Positions 36,892-49,316 of a stretch of DNA of 64,000 bases are shown here, piece after piece. Each line of letters opens with the position of its first letter. Position 1 is the first letter of the stretch. The translations under genes and the position numbers were made by a program. The notes below the pieces were generated by a model. It was not told the origin of the DNA and made no database searches. It saw only the letters and a program-made list of their open reading frames with translations. The stretch covers positions 2,294,001 to 2,358,000 of the forward strand of contig JAKNDB010000107.1 in NCBI GenBank assembly GCA_024305405.1. The letters run 5' to 3'. The DNA comes from Dirofilaria immitis. Its lineage: Eukaryota > Nematoda > Chromadorea > Rhabditida > Onchocercidae.

Positions 36892-39800
36892 TTAAATTTT
36901 GTATATATTTGATTTTTTTATCATTTATCAGTTCCAATCAAATTCATTTTAACTTTTTTTTCTTTTTTATTATAGGAAGAATTCGATTTTCATTATGGAT
37001 ATATCGAATCGAGTTCAAATTTGGGAAAAATAATTAAAAAGAAAGCAAATGATTTGATACAACATAGATTCATCGATCGAATCAAACAGTCTTTTCCTAT
37101 ATTACTATGGCTTCCGAATGTTTCCAAGTCTGATCTTATCAAAGATATCATTGCTGGCATAACAGTGGGAATACTTTGTGTACCGCAAGGTTTGTTTTTA
37201 GAAGAGAACAATGAATGAAGAGGAACTTATCAATCGTTAACCTAAAACTTTTCTAAAAATATCTTTAAATTATTAATCATTAAATTAGAGTGCCTTTCGT
37301 TCCCAGAAAGCGATTGTTCCGTATTAACTTTCCTTATCATTATCTTCAACTTATATTTGCACATCAATTTGATATTTTTTTAGTAATTCAATTTTTGAAA
37401 AATATTGGACCAAAAAAACAATGAATTTTAAGAAAATAATAGTTATAATTGCTTGAAATATTTAATTTTCAATTAATAATATGGCACGAAATGCCATTGT
37501 TTTTTTATATATTTGCATTTGTGAAAAGGAATAAATTTTGATTTATTATTAAAACTTTTATGACTTACAAAATTATCTCTTATATCCATTTGTACACATA
37601 TAAGCTAATCAAAATGTTTTCGAAAAGTATTTATTAAAAAAAGTGATAGAATTTGACACAATATTTTTAAAAAAATTTACTGATGCTTTATCAAAAAATG
37701 CTACTGGTGATCGATCATTTGATCTTAATTATCTTATCATTAAATTAGTTAAAAAAAAAGAGAAATTATTTAGCTATGGCTTATGCTGCATTAGCAAATG
37801 TAAATGCGGTAGTTGGATTGTATACATCTTTGTTTCCTACATTGGTTTACGTTATATTTGGCACTTCGAAACATGTCAATCTTGGTATGTTAATTTCTTT
37901 ATTTTATTAATTCTGTTTAGGGATGAAATTTTCGATATATCTTCATTATTGGCTTTTATAGAATGCATTTCCTGCAAAGTTTGATATAATTTTACTTCCT
38001 CAAATAAATCATTCTATTCTCAATTTTTTCGTTTTTTTTGTTGAAATTCTGAAACCAAAAGATTTCATAAAATGATACTGAAAAAATTAATAAAATTTGA
38101 TATTATTATAATAAATATAATTGCAGGTATGTTTGCAGTCGCATCATTAATGACAGGAAATGCGTTAGAACGCAGAATGGCAAGTATCATTAGTAATAAT
38201 ACTGAAATATACAATTCACAAATGATCGATCCTGATTTAGCTATTCGATTGATGGCTACTTTAACATTTACTGTTGGTTTAGTTATGGTAAGATTATTCA
38301 TTTCATTTCATATCAGAGATCAAATATTTCAGTATTGATGAAAAAAATTAAAGAAAATAAGGTAGAATTATCACTTATCATTTTGAAATATATGCTTTGT
38401 TCTGATGCTAATAATAAATACGAAAGTACTGCATCGAAACAGTATGTCTAAATAATACAATTTTTACTCAAAAGGTTAACATTAAGCAGTTGTAAATATT
38501 CAGAGGTTAAATTGGTAAGAGTGCATTACAAAATTTTGAAAATTGAATAGGAATTTAACCGTTACCCATATACGACGAAACTAGTTTTTATTATAGAAAG
38601 GGCAAATGAAGGTCAATTCAAGTGTGATACGAGGAAGTAAATGATATATTTAATTAGTACTAGAATTATTGATTGGAATAACTTTCACAAATATTGATTT
38701 TCCGAGAATTATCAGTGGTTATATAGCAAAAGAATATATTTATTTGTTTTTCCTTTCCATTTTTCTGATTGACATTAGATTGTTCAGGCAATTTTTGCTA
38801 TTCTACAATTGCATTTTGTTGCTGTGTATTTGGCTGATCCAGTGGTTGGCGGTTTTACAACTGGTGCAGCATGTCATGTATTTGCTTCACAAATGCCAAA
38901 ATTAATCGGTGTCCAAATACCAGCAAGATACGGTCCATTTGGCCTTTTGAAATTGCCATACGTAAGTTTTCCATTAAAAAATTTTTCCATATCTTCACAT
39001 GTTGAAATTTTTACCAATAAAACTATTCCTAATCAATTTTATCAGTTTATAAGAGTCCAGCATTTGATGAATTTTTCATTATTAAAACAACTTCAAATGA
39101 TATTTTAGTTTTTATTCGATTTTGCGGTATTATTGAAAGAAGCAAATTTATATGTAGTCATAATATCAATGATATCAATTATTATATTGATGCTTGGAAA
39201 ATACATTTTAAATCCACGAATACAGCGAAGTATTCGAATACCAATGCCATTTGAACTTCTTGTGGTTGGCAATCTAAATATTTTCAAACTTCTAAAGTTC
39301 TTCACTATTCACGTTATTGTTTTTACTAAAAAAATCTGATAGTTATTTTAGTAAATAATAAATAACAGATGATACTGTTAGTCTTAAATATTTGTAGTGC
39401 TACATATCAATAAGATAATTTTCTTTATTTATTGGATCTTCTATCTTGATAAGAATAATTTAGATGGTGGTCGGCACTTTGGTTACTTATATGCTGGAAT
39501 TAAATGTGAAACAAAAGGTTGCCATTGTTGGTTTAATACCATCTAAGTTGGTGCTTCGTATCTGTTCGAAATAATTTTTTATCATTTATTCAATTTTTTT
39601 ATCATTTACGCATTCCTTAAAAATTAAGTTAGTCATACGAATTTTGTTAAACAGATATAGTTTCCTTCCTTAAACATTTCTTTTTTTTTTTGCTGAACAG
39701 ATATATTTTATTTCAATTTACACTATAATTATTGTATCTATTCTTATACGTATTTTGGAAGTTAAATTCGTATATGGTCAGAAAATATTTTGATGTATAG

Positions 39801-42409
39801 TATATGTTCCACTGATAATTTTAATTTAACATAATTTTATAGACTTCCATTGCCGGCATTACCTGAATTCAAACATTTTGGCGCATTTATCTTAGATGCT
39901 ACAGTAATTGCTATAGTAATCTATTCTTTTACAACATCTGTAGGAAAAGTATTTGCGAAGAAACATGGATATCATATTAATCCCAGTCAGGTATAATAAT
40001 ATTAGTTCTATATTTGGTCTAACTTTTTATTCTACTTTCCTGTTATTATTAAATCGAATATATATTCGATTATTTTCGAATTAGTTCTGTTCATTTTTAC
40101 ATTCAAATAATGTTATTTTATTTAAAGAATCAATCTTATTATAATTATAAGATTAAATTTTATTAAATATGAAACTTTTATGGATATTTTTAACTTAATC
40201 AATTGAATGAATATTTTCGAAAAATGATATTTAAGGAACTAAAAGCTATGGCGATATGCCAGTTAGTGGGTGGTTTTCTAAGTTGTCATCCTGCAAGTGG
40301 AAGTTTATCACGTGCTCTCGTAAATTCAGAATTAGGTGCCACCTCGGAGGTTAATATTCTTTTCTTTTTCTGACAAAAAAAAGTTATTTAAACAAAGAAA
40401 TAGATATTATGATTTCCAATTATTTAAGCATAATTTTAATTTCTGATACAAATATTCCTAGTTATGATAATCAAATAAAGATATTCATTGTTATGATTAT
40501 TATTATGAAATAGAATTAAGATAATATTGCAGCTTTCGAGTGTTGTAGCTGCATTTGTAGTATTATTGGTTATTTTACTAGTTGGACCATTGCTTTATTA
40601 TCTGCCATCGGTACGATAATTATTTTATTAAAACTTATAAAGTTATTAAATAACGATTATCATTTATTAATTTTGCATCTCATTTTCTCAGTAACTAATC
40701 ACTTAGTATCAGAAAGTTCAGGAAAATTCATTTTATTCACTAATTTAATTTCAGTGTGTGCTAGTATCAGTAATAGTGGTAGCTCTACAGGGCATATTTC
40801 TAAGAGCTATTGAAATCGTTCAATATTGGAAAACTTCAAAAATTGACCTGGTTAGTGAATCGCAATTTATTGGAAGCGTTTCTAATGTCTTTTTCGAATT
40901 ATTGATAAAATTAACAGGATAGTCTTGCTGATAAAAGAATGATAAATTATATATGCTTTATTAGTAAGATGATCCGCCAAAAAATTTCAGCTTATCTGGT
41001 TAGTAAGTTTTCTGGGCACATTTTTATGGAATGTAAGCGAAGGACTCGGTATAGCCATTGCATTCGCTATTTTAACTGTCATTATTCGCACACAATGGTT
41101 AATGATTTGTCAATTGCTGACTGATATATGATTGAGTTAAATTATAAAAATAACTTAGCAAGAATTTATTTCACATTTCATATTTCTTAGCTTTTTTCTT
41201 TAATTAAACGATGGAAGCTTTGACTAGTTAAATTCTCTAATTTTCCTCGGATCACTTAATAAATAAAATTTATTGAATAATTCATTTAGTCTATTATACG
41301 TAAGAATATTGCAGGCCAAAAGCTGTAATACTTGGTGAAATGAAAGGTACCGAGTTATATAAGGACAGCCATCGTTATAGGTAAAATTAAATTTTTTCAA
41401 ACCATTTAATAAGTTCCCAAATAAAATAGTAAAAAAAAATAGAATGAGTTCGTTCATATTATTATCCAAGCTTTAAAAGCATTGATCTTAAAGATATTGA
41501 AAAGGTTATTTAAAAATCACGAGCTAATCATGAGATTTTATAAACAATCAAGCTAGTATATTATTGATATAGGTTATTTCAGTACATCATTGGTATCACC
41601 TAATATAGTAATTTATCGTTATGATGCACCTTTGCTCTTTCTTAACAGCAATTCGTTTATCAGTAAAGCTCTTAGTATCGTCGATGATAAATTGGTTAGT
41701 TATCTCTTTTTCAAATGGTTCCTTGCCATTATTTGTTAAATAATATCAATTTAAGAAAAACTAATCGTTGAAAAAATATTAATGCATCTGATATTTCATT
41801 CAAGAAACATTTTTATTTAATCTGTTTTTATAATCAAATATTTTCTACAGACGAAATGATTACATCAGAATTCACAAAATGATTGTTAACTATACTACTA
41901 GACTTAGGTTTCTAAGCTTATTTATTGAAAACAATAAAAAATTTTAGAAAATGTTAAGTGAAAAGGAAAAACTTTATCTGATAATTGATGCTTCGGGATT
42001 TACATATATTGACTATACCGGAATTGAAAGCCTGAAGAATATATCACAGGAGCTGAAAACTCGAGATGTTGAAATATTTGTGGCAGCCTCGAAAGGTGAT
42101 CCATTTTTGTTTACAATATATGCAGTCTTCATCGATTCTAATATTCATGAATTGAAATCGATCACTTTGTTCTATATAACTTTGCCCTAAACAGTGGAAA
42201 ATGATGAGAAAGTAGAAATATTACTTGAGAAAAACTTTTCAGCAGCAGCTCGGACACTCTTTGCTAAATGTAACATCTATGAAATGATTCCATCGAATCA
42301 TTTCTTCCCATCTGTTCACGATGCAGTATTATTCGTTGATGCTGAACAAAAGAAGCAAAAGATTATTTGTAAAGAAAAGCAAAATATGGCGGACTATGCA
42401 TCTACGTAA
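36892..42409 (+). CDS. SLC26 family anion transporter (SulP, STAS domain)
   Basis: Sixteen exons: 36892-36900, 36976-37189, 37774-37884, 38127-38287, 38779-38961, 39109-39261, 39464-39546, 39843-39990, 40236-40349, 40533-40610, 40755-40850, 40991-41097, 41315-41380, 41583-41694, 41948-42095, 42195-42409. All phases join to give 665 residues, normal for the family. Landmarks in order: IIAGITVGILCVPQ, AMAYAALANVNAVVGLYTSLFP, FGTSKHVNLG, DPVVGGFTTGAA, SVGKVFAKKHGY, then a membrane block with SFLGTFLW. The C-terminal cytosolic STAS domain carries LYLIIDASGFTYIDYTGIES. The extracellular loop between exons 4 and 5 has candidate N-glycosylation (NNT). The family exchanges sulfate, oxalate, bicarbonate or chloride at the plasma membrane; substrate cannot be read from sequence. 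The start is the only in-frame ATG near exon 2 and rests on a 9-base first exon. Confidence 0.92.
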
Positions 42410-42416
42410 TATTGAT

Positions 42417-42422
42417 AATAAA
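42417..42422 (+). terminator. Possible polyadenylation signal of SLC26 gene
   Basis: AATAAA just 8 bases after the stop codon. It is close for a functional signal but the only clear one nearby. Confidence 0.3.
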
Positions 42423-42649
42423 TGGGGTTTCATTTCCTTTTCCAAGAAATGTCTTCTGAACAGTACAATCGCATTATTTTAAATTATCGATAATTTTTGA
42501 TGTTTAGTTCTTCATAATTGATGTTTGTTATTTTTCTTTTTAATCTCATTATCGCCTAGCATTTTTTGGATTTTTTAATTGATATATTCTCAGATACGAC
42601 AAATGGAAAATTAATTTAGTTTATGAATTACATGAAAACATATATGTAT

Positions 42650-42718
42650 AAATGTAACATCTATAAGGTGATTCCATCGATATATATATACATATATGTA
42701 GCATCTATGAGGTGGTTA
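42650..42718 (+). repeat. Partial copies of the SLC26 last exon
   Basis: A 31-base stretch here matches the last exon at 42266-42296 (AAATGTAACATCTAT...ATTCCATCGA) with about three changes. A shorter degenerate copy follows at 42695. Both lie within an AT repeat. Confidence 0.7.
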
Positions 42719-42864
42719 TCTTTATCTATATTATGCAATGGATGATAGAATTGACTTGTCTTTTTATTCATCTTTGTCTTTCTTTACTTTCATTCCTCTT
42801 TCCTATTTTAGATTTAATTTATGATATTATAATAATATTAATCAATACATAGGAGACATATCAA

Positions 42865-43113
42865 TCATACAAACTTATCTGTTAGTTTTTCAGGTAATAC
42901 TAGTTCAGGTATATCCTTTCCAGGAAAGGCTTGCTTATACATTTCACTGTCAATAGGTCTCTCCGGATATACAGCATTTATGCACAGTTTTGTATATTTT
43001 GTCTCAGATGCATATATCTTTACCATGATTTCTAGTGCAGCTTTACATGCAACATAAGATACCCAATACGGGTACTGCAAAGTGGATAGATTATGCTCAA
43101 AGATATTAAACAA
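42865..43113 (-). pseudogene. Wolbachia-like short-chain dehydrogenase fragment
   Basis: An 82-codon open stretch on the minus strand without introns. It contains Y-V-A-C-K-A-A-L-E, which fits the YxxxK catalytic motif of the short-chain dehydrogenase/reductase family. The downstream INAVYPE...DSEMYKQAFPGKD region follows the usual substrate-loop position. The upstream Rossmann half (TGxxxGxG) is missing, so this is a C-terminal remnant. Codons and lack of splice sites are bacterial in style, and it abuts a dnaG fragment. I infer transfer from a Wolbachia endosymbiont. The window gives no sign of expression. Confidence 0.75.
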
Positions 43114-43139
43114 CGAAAAAGGAAATAAGGGAGCAATAT

Positions 43140-43735
43140 AGGGCTATAAGAAAAATACTGATAAAAGCTATTCTATCTATGCAGCAAATTCTCTTATTAA
43201 TCTTTTCAATAAAAACTTAAGTTATATTATAGGTAGAAAAGTTGCGGCTTATGTTCCAATTGATCAAGAAGTAAATGTTGTGCCTTTGTCAGGTTAATAA
43301 AAGAGGAAATAGTTTTGTTGGGCTCTGTCCATTTCATAACGAAAAAACCCATCTTTTTTGTGAGCGACACTAAAGGGTTATATTATTGTTTCGGCTGCTT
43401 AGCTCATGGCGATACACTTGAGTTCATTTCACAAACTGAGGGTTTAAGCTTTAAAAAGCATTAGAAAAGCTAGCATTAGTTACAAGCGTTGAGTTACCCA
43501 AAAACTCAGTGCTACTGGGTCTAGAAAAAGTGATAAACTTACTGCTTTCAGTGCTAAACTTAGCTACAAATTGGTTTGTACAAAAGAACAAAGGCATTGT
43601 AGCTTATCTAAAGCAGCGTAAGATTTCACCTAAAATTATAGATAAATTTAGAATAGATTATGCACCAAGCTCTGGTTTAAAAGAATATTTGAACTCTTCT
43701 GGTATTGAAGACAAAATTTTGATATTTTCTATTGT
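43140..43735 (+). pseudogene. dnaG: Wolbachia-like DNA primase (dnaG) fragment
   Basis: Shows the DnaG CHC2 zinc-binding domain, GLCPFHNEK then YYCFGCLAHGDTLEF, followed by SQTEGLSFKK, a primase-linker stretch (KGIVAYLKQRKISPKIIDKF) and YAPSSGLKEYL. It covers roughly the N-terminal third of a bacterial primase and then stops at an AT microsatellite. At least two single-base deletions shift the frame, one between the two zinc-binding halves (about 43350-43358) and one near 43455. An insertion-like stretch breaks the start (about 43235-43290). It is non-functional. Bacterial DnaG has no place in a nematode nuclear genome, so this is a nuclear endosymbiont insertion. Confidence 0.85.
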
Positions 43736-43742
43736 ACTATCA

Positions 43743-43745
<3 letters not shown>

Positions 43746-43801
<56 letters not shown>
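43746..43801. repeat. (AT)n microsatellite at the insert border
   Basis: About 28 AT units directly after the last dnaG-like codons; it marks the right border of the bacterial DNA. Confidence 0.95.
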
Positions 43802-43803
<2 letters not shown>

Positions 43804-44875
43804 ATTAGTTGTATAATGTAATGATCGATCATTATCTATTTTCATCAATATATTTAGTTCTATGTTGATTATTAAGCATTATTACCTCATAATGCTTTTT
43901 ATATACTGTTATTTTCATAATTTATATGCCAATCTCTAAAGATATCCTGTAAATTTGATCATTTATTCGTATCCCGTATATCGAGGCATTTGTTCCTTTA
44001 TTCTATTTATTTATATGTGTAATGATAATCCTTCATATGGCAACTTAATACGCTCCAACATATCTTTCAAAATGCATAATTGGAGTAGAATAGTTCAAGT
44101 AAATAAGATATAATGAAAATAAGCAATGTTATAATATTCTCCTTAAAATACTAAGTTATCCATACTAATCAAATTAATTCTCTGTTAATCAATCCAATAT
44201 TTTACATATATGTAATCATATATATAGCAACTTGTGGATAAGAAAAGTTCAATTTCATTTTTCTAATACTTCTATGGCTTTTGAACTATAATAAACCATT
44301 ATTAATTATATTCTTATTCCAATGTTCTTATTATATCAATTTTATAAGCAATGTGTAAGAAATGTTTTTATCGTCGAATTAAAGGAAAAATTTTGAAGTT
44401 TTGAAAAGTTGAATTTAATATAAGCATGGAAGAGATACACCAGTGGATAGTGTATATTATCTCAAACTTCTCTACTCATCAATAATTCATAATAGACGAA
44501 AAAGCAATTCCTTATTGAAAGTTATCATTAAATGATAATTTTAAAGTATAAAAATCTACGGCATAACGGTAGCATTTATAAGCAATATAGAGTAATTGTT
44601 TACTCAAACATCCTATTGAAATGATGAAGTATAGATATAAATCCAAGCCAGAATTCTCTGATATTTTTTACGCAATTCTGTTTTGGTGGCCATCAAATAA
44701 TCATAACTTTTTCCCGAAGCGCTCGATCCCTCTCAATGAATTTGCAAAACCTTGTCACCAGCTCTCTTTATCCCGCTGGATAAAATCAAATCCCAACTAA
44801 GTGATATTGCGATGGTTTGCCGCTATTTCGCTAGACGGTGATACTTGGATAATAGTAGTAGTACTGAGGGAAGGA
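43802..44875. other. Intergenic stretch
   Basis: AT-rich to about 44.6 kb, then GC-richer up to the methyltransferase start, a likely promoter region. No further bacterial-like open frame was recognised. Confidence 0.45.
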
Positions 44876-46534
44876 ATGCAGTATATTAATGGGTTGTTGG
44901 TGTTAAGATTGATAACGGTATGTACAGTGATATTACTAGTGCAAGATTTGGATATAATATTTGGTTTGATATGGTTTTCGATTGATTCATTGAATATGAA
45001 ACTCTTTCATAAAGGTGTGTTTTAAAATTAATTAGCATAATCGAGAGAGAAAAGAAAGAAAGATTTTCTAAAATTAAACTCTCTTTGTTACTATATATTA
45101 TTATTATTATTTTTAATTTCAAATGATATTAATTAACTTATCTCAAAGTCTTTTTAAATGATAACTTTGTTCATTTGTCGCATATTAGGATATCTCAGTA
45201 TTCGAAATATTTTATGTTATGTTCTATAAAGCATATAAATGATTAGTCTATATTACAGTACTGTATTTAGAGATGAGATATCTTCGTTGAGTTGGAAAGA
45301 TGTGAATATATTCTTACCACCAAAGCTCAATGATACGGTAACTGAAATATTACGGCTTAACGAATTATTAGCACAAAAGCAGTACAAATGTAAAGAAAGT
45401 ATGATTGTTGGTGACAGCAGAGGAGCTTTTACAATTTGTAATGATGGAAAATCGAACAAGACAATGCGGTATGTAATTTCTAATCCATTTCAATTAACTC
45501 CTATATGTTGATTTTGATTTTATCATCCGTGAGATGAATTAGTATCATTCGTTGATTACGGATTAGTATTAGTAAGCATAGCAAAATGCTTTGTTATTTG
45601 GAATTTTACATCTGGTCAGTGATACTAAAAAATAATGTTACTTATTAAAATTTAAATTGTTTATCAAATCCAATTAGGTATTTTTTCATAGTTCAAATAA
45701 ATAAAGTTAAAAATTATAAAGATTAGGTGAATTTAAACATTTTTTAGAATTTATTAATTGTACCATCTCGAACTTTATGAGTGTCAGCAGTTAGCAATTA
45801 TGATGAATTTTGAATATTCTCAAATTGATATGTTTCTGACATTTCAGCGATGCTTTATTCATTAGTGGTTCACCAAATGATTTTGCTTTCTATTTGACTG
45901 CAATAACTCCGGAACGATGGACATTTTTGTTCCTGAAGAATTCGAAGCACTTGACAACTTAAGGAATGTTGGTAAGTCTTCCTAAAATTACACCTGTGAT
46001 TTATTTTGCGTTGAATTGACAATATATGTTGTAGATGCGGAGATGCATTACCTGTTTCATCTAAGCAATAATGGTATTTGGGATTCCGATGAGATATTGC
46101 GCGATTTACCGAATAAACAATTTGATACCGTATTCATCAGTTTCTATTCATCCATTCCTAATGGCAAATCGAAAATGTTACGATTACAGGAACTTCATGA
46201 TGCACCGAAGTTAATGGAACAAGTTTTAAAGGTTGTCACCAGTGTTTTATTTTGTTATCCGAAGATGTTGCATTATTTAGAACTACAATCGCAATGTTTA
46301 TTTTAGGTTTTGCAATTGGATCAACTTCATTTGATCATCGAAATAACCGGAAATATGGAAAATTTGATATATGATTGGTATATAGTGCTCTATCAGATGT
46401 ACCTCAAATATCATTATGCTCTTATTGGGGCCGAATCAAGTTCTGCCTGTGATCAAATGGTTCGTAATTGTCGGTATCGACTCAGTTTCATGAAAAAGCA
46501 CATCATGAAGTGGATTTACCTATTTTTGGCTTTG
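44876..46534 (+). CDS. METTL24/FkbM-like methyltransferase module 1 (frame break)
   Basis: Exons 44876-44973, 45259-45468, 45848-45971, 46035-46231, 46307-46534. Exon 1 encodes a signal-anchor (residues about 5-25, LLVLRLITVCTVILLV), suggesting a type II Golgi/ER membrane protein. Later segments (CKESMIVGDSRGAFTICND, ISGSPNDFAF, DIFVPEEFEALDNL, DTVFISF, LDQLHLIIEITG) follow the layout of nematode METTL24/FkbM-like methyltransferase domains, but the usual acidic D-x-E/D-G-x-E-W core reads FISFYSSIPNGK here. Exon 3 needs one extra base near 45918 (frame changes from TPER to MDIFVPEE), and the phase with the next module fails. The domain call is an inference from layout. It may be a decayed or error-bearing copy. 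Confidence 0.5.
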
Positions 46535-46850
46535 GTTAATTTTGTATTTTCACACTTATTTTTGATTTTGATTAATTCTGTATACAATGTTTTTGTATAT
46601 AATAAGGAATAATGAGATAGAGAAATCAAAATTGTTATTAACCTTACGATTTACAGATCTCTACATATTACACTGAGTTTAGAAAGTTTTATATTGTTAA
46701 TAACATGTGAAGGTATAGTTTTTATATTGTTAATAACGTGTGAAGATATTGTTTTATCGGTTTAATTAGTGGTAATAAAGTTGTGGGGATTAAGAATGGG
46801 TTGCTTTAGATATTATTTAACTACCAAAAATATAAAAATATTTTATCTAG

Positions 46851-47832
46851 GTTCTCCATTGGAAGAGAAAAAGCGACTTGTGAAGTATCTGACAACCATT
46901 ACAGAAGAAAGTGTGGAATATAATGAAATGACAAGAATAAAAATGGCATACTTCTATTGTGCAAGATAAAGAATAATCCATGCACTGTTGTTTATGTAAG
47001 GTATGCATTGTGAAAACTCTATTTTAAGATAATCGATAATTTTTAAACAATTAAAATCCTGTTTCAAATTTCTCAAAACCATATTTTAGTTATCGTGAAT
47101 TTGAAACGGCCGAGAATTTCGAATGCTTTCTTCCCTGCAAAGTTTATTTTTTTCTCCAGTGGAGTCAAATCAGAGGTAATTTTATTTTGAAAACGGTGCT
47201 GATCAATGTGGTGGAGGAGATTATCGTTTGATTTGATCAAGAAGGATGATTTGACAGTTTGCATATTTCAGGTTAGTTTCAACGCATAACACATATCCCT
47301 ATGGCATTTCACCATATTTTTCAAAAAATACTACAATTCCTAATGGCAAAAATAACAACTCATGGTTTTTGATAACTTTGTCAGATATGCTTGATATTGT
47401 TAACGAATCAAAAGTAGATAAATTTGTTTTGGATCTTGATGGTGGAGAGTGGGATGTTTTTCCTGCATTGTTGGAAACAATTCGACTCAAGGATAGTGTT
47501 CTGGATGTAGATCTCAGAGTTCGGTAAACAATTTCAAAATATTATAAAATTATTAATTTTCTTAAGATTTTAGAGTTAATTTTTAAATAGTAATGGCAAC
47601 GGGAGCATTTCATGAATAGTTTTTGATAATAAATATGCTGAAGTTTGTTAAGTATTTAAAATAATATTTCTGGTCCATTTTCAGATTTTGGGTCGGTGAA
47701 GATAACGAGAATTATCGCCATATTTTGATGTATTTTTTGCGATTTGAAATTTTTGGATTCAGAAAGTTATATTCGAAGATGATTGATGATACTACAGCAG
47801 TTGTTAATTTTAGAAATACACTACTTACTTGA
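46851..47832 (+). pseudogene. METTL24/FkbM-like methyltransferase module 2, broken
   Basis: Pieces of a second module follow in order: 46851-46966 (SPLEEKKRLVKYL...), a NNPCTVVY stretch near 46972-47000, YREFETAENFE at 47090, then 47300-47523 with [20 protein letters not shown], and 47685-47832 with FWVGEDNENYRHIL ending at TGA. The [11 protein letters not shown] motif matches the D-x-E/D-G-x-E-W-D core of FkbM/METTL24-type enzymes, which module 1 lacks. Frames change several times between the pieces (stops near 46968 and 47225, and at least one more switch before 47270). It is either a second domain of the preceding gene or a tandem copy, and appears inactive as read. Some breaks could be base-call errors. 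Confidence 0.5.
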
Positions 47833-49307
47833 ATACTAGAATTTACTGAAGATAGAGAGTTTCAAAATCCATATTACATTGCAATGGAAATGTTGATACC
47901 ATAACAGCGGTAGCTGGGTGAGAAACGTACCTTATGAATTCTTCAGTAATTAGTATTATCACTGTCTCGAAATGTCTTAGAATTAGATCAAATGTCATGA
48001 AGTATTTGGAAAAGTTTTGTGTTATAGGAAAATTTTTATTTAGAATTCTTACCTTGGATTAAAAGATGAATTTTGATCACTGATCAAATCAGCAGTTGTT
48101 GATTTAAAAACTCAATCGAAGATGATTAATTTGACATCATTTATTCTTTTTCATGTGATATTTCATTAACGGGTATATTTCTGTGATCGTTTTTCATATT
48201 TATACTTGTCTTTGGCATTTAGATATTTGAACATTTAGATATTTATCATATTCTTTTGTGATTATCAGTGGTTGTACGACCTCTTTTATATATGATAATG
48301 ATCCTATCGGTTATCTCTTTTACGTATCGAAAATGGTGCTAAATTTGTATACTGATAATTTCAATAAAATTCATTTTATATTGGTTAGAATAAATATACT
48401 ATGGTAAAACTATTCTATTCATTTGTATTATATTTCGATTAAAATTTCCAGTGATACCATTGAAGAACCAAGAAAATTGCAAATTACAGTAGTGTATGAT
48501 TAATCATTGCATGGTAGTAATGTTGTGATGTCTATCATATGCATTCCTTGCTAATGTGTTGCATTTTTTCCCTAAGTTCATCTATTTAACGAGCAATTTG
48601 CTATACTTTTTCATAACTGTAGTTGTACTTGTGGTTGTATTATTTTTCCTACACTTTTGGCTTTGGTTCAACACTATCGTATCTTCGGTTATGTGATCAA
48701 TAAAACATTTAAGAATTAACGTAAGGAGAAGTGAATAATAATACACAAAATACTCTATCAGCACCATCCATTAATTCACTTTTTTGTCATAATATGCTCT
48801 CAGAACTTAGATAATTAGCAACCTGATGATAGATAATTACTGTAATTCTACTTAGATGTGTTGGGGATTCAGATTTTCGGACAATATTTGTACTTATTTG
48901 ATATGTTGTCTAACATTTCTCTATCATCTATATATTTTACAAAGAAAAACCTAATAATCTGATGCTTATAGAAAAGCATACATCATTTATCTAATTTCGA
49001 AGGGATAGCTAGCATAAAACGATGGGATCGGAATGGGAGAAATGGATATATTTTAATGGAACCAAATCGAACCTTCAGTTATTATTCGTTACATTATTCG
49101 TTATGTCGTATCAGGTTTCGATTATTATTTACATTTTTACTCATGCATTTGAATTATAAAGAGGAAAAAGCATATGTGGGTCATAGCGGTATGTTGACAA
49201 AGCTCATTATTCCAGTAGATTTTACAATTAACATAAAGATTTGATGAACTGAATCTAATCTACGAAAGCCAATATTTTTGAATAAAAAATGGATTGAAAA
49301 TATTTTG
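47833..49307. other. Intergenic stretch
   Basis: AT-rich. An open frame at 49056-49244 lacks similarity or splice support. The last 300 bases should contain the promoter of the peroxidase gene. Confidence 0.45.
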
Positions 49308-49310
49308 CAG
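49308..49310 (+). promoter_or_regulatory. Probable trans-splice acceptor of glutathione peroxidase
   Basis: TATTTTGCAG ends 6 bases before the ATG at 49317. An upstream cis exon cannot be excluded. Confidence 0.45.
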
Positions 49311-49316
49311 TTTAAT

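Larger units (their letters stand above)
42410..42864. other. Spacer between SLC26 and the bacterial insert
   Basis: AT-rich. It contains two short echoes of the SLC26 last exon (42650-42680 and 42695-42718). No gene was seen. Confidence 0.5.

Noticed and set aside
49056..49244. Open frame upstream of glutathione peroxidase considered as a leader exon
   Set aside because: No donor in the right phase and no signal or transit-peptide character; the acceptor at 49310 fits trans-splicing.
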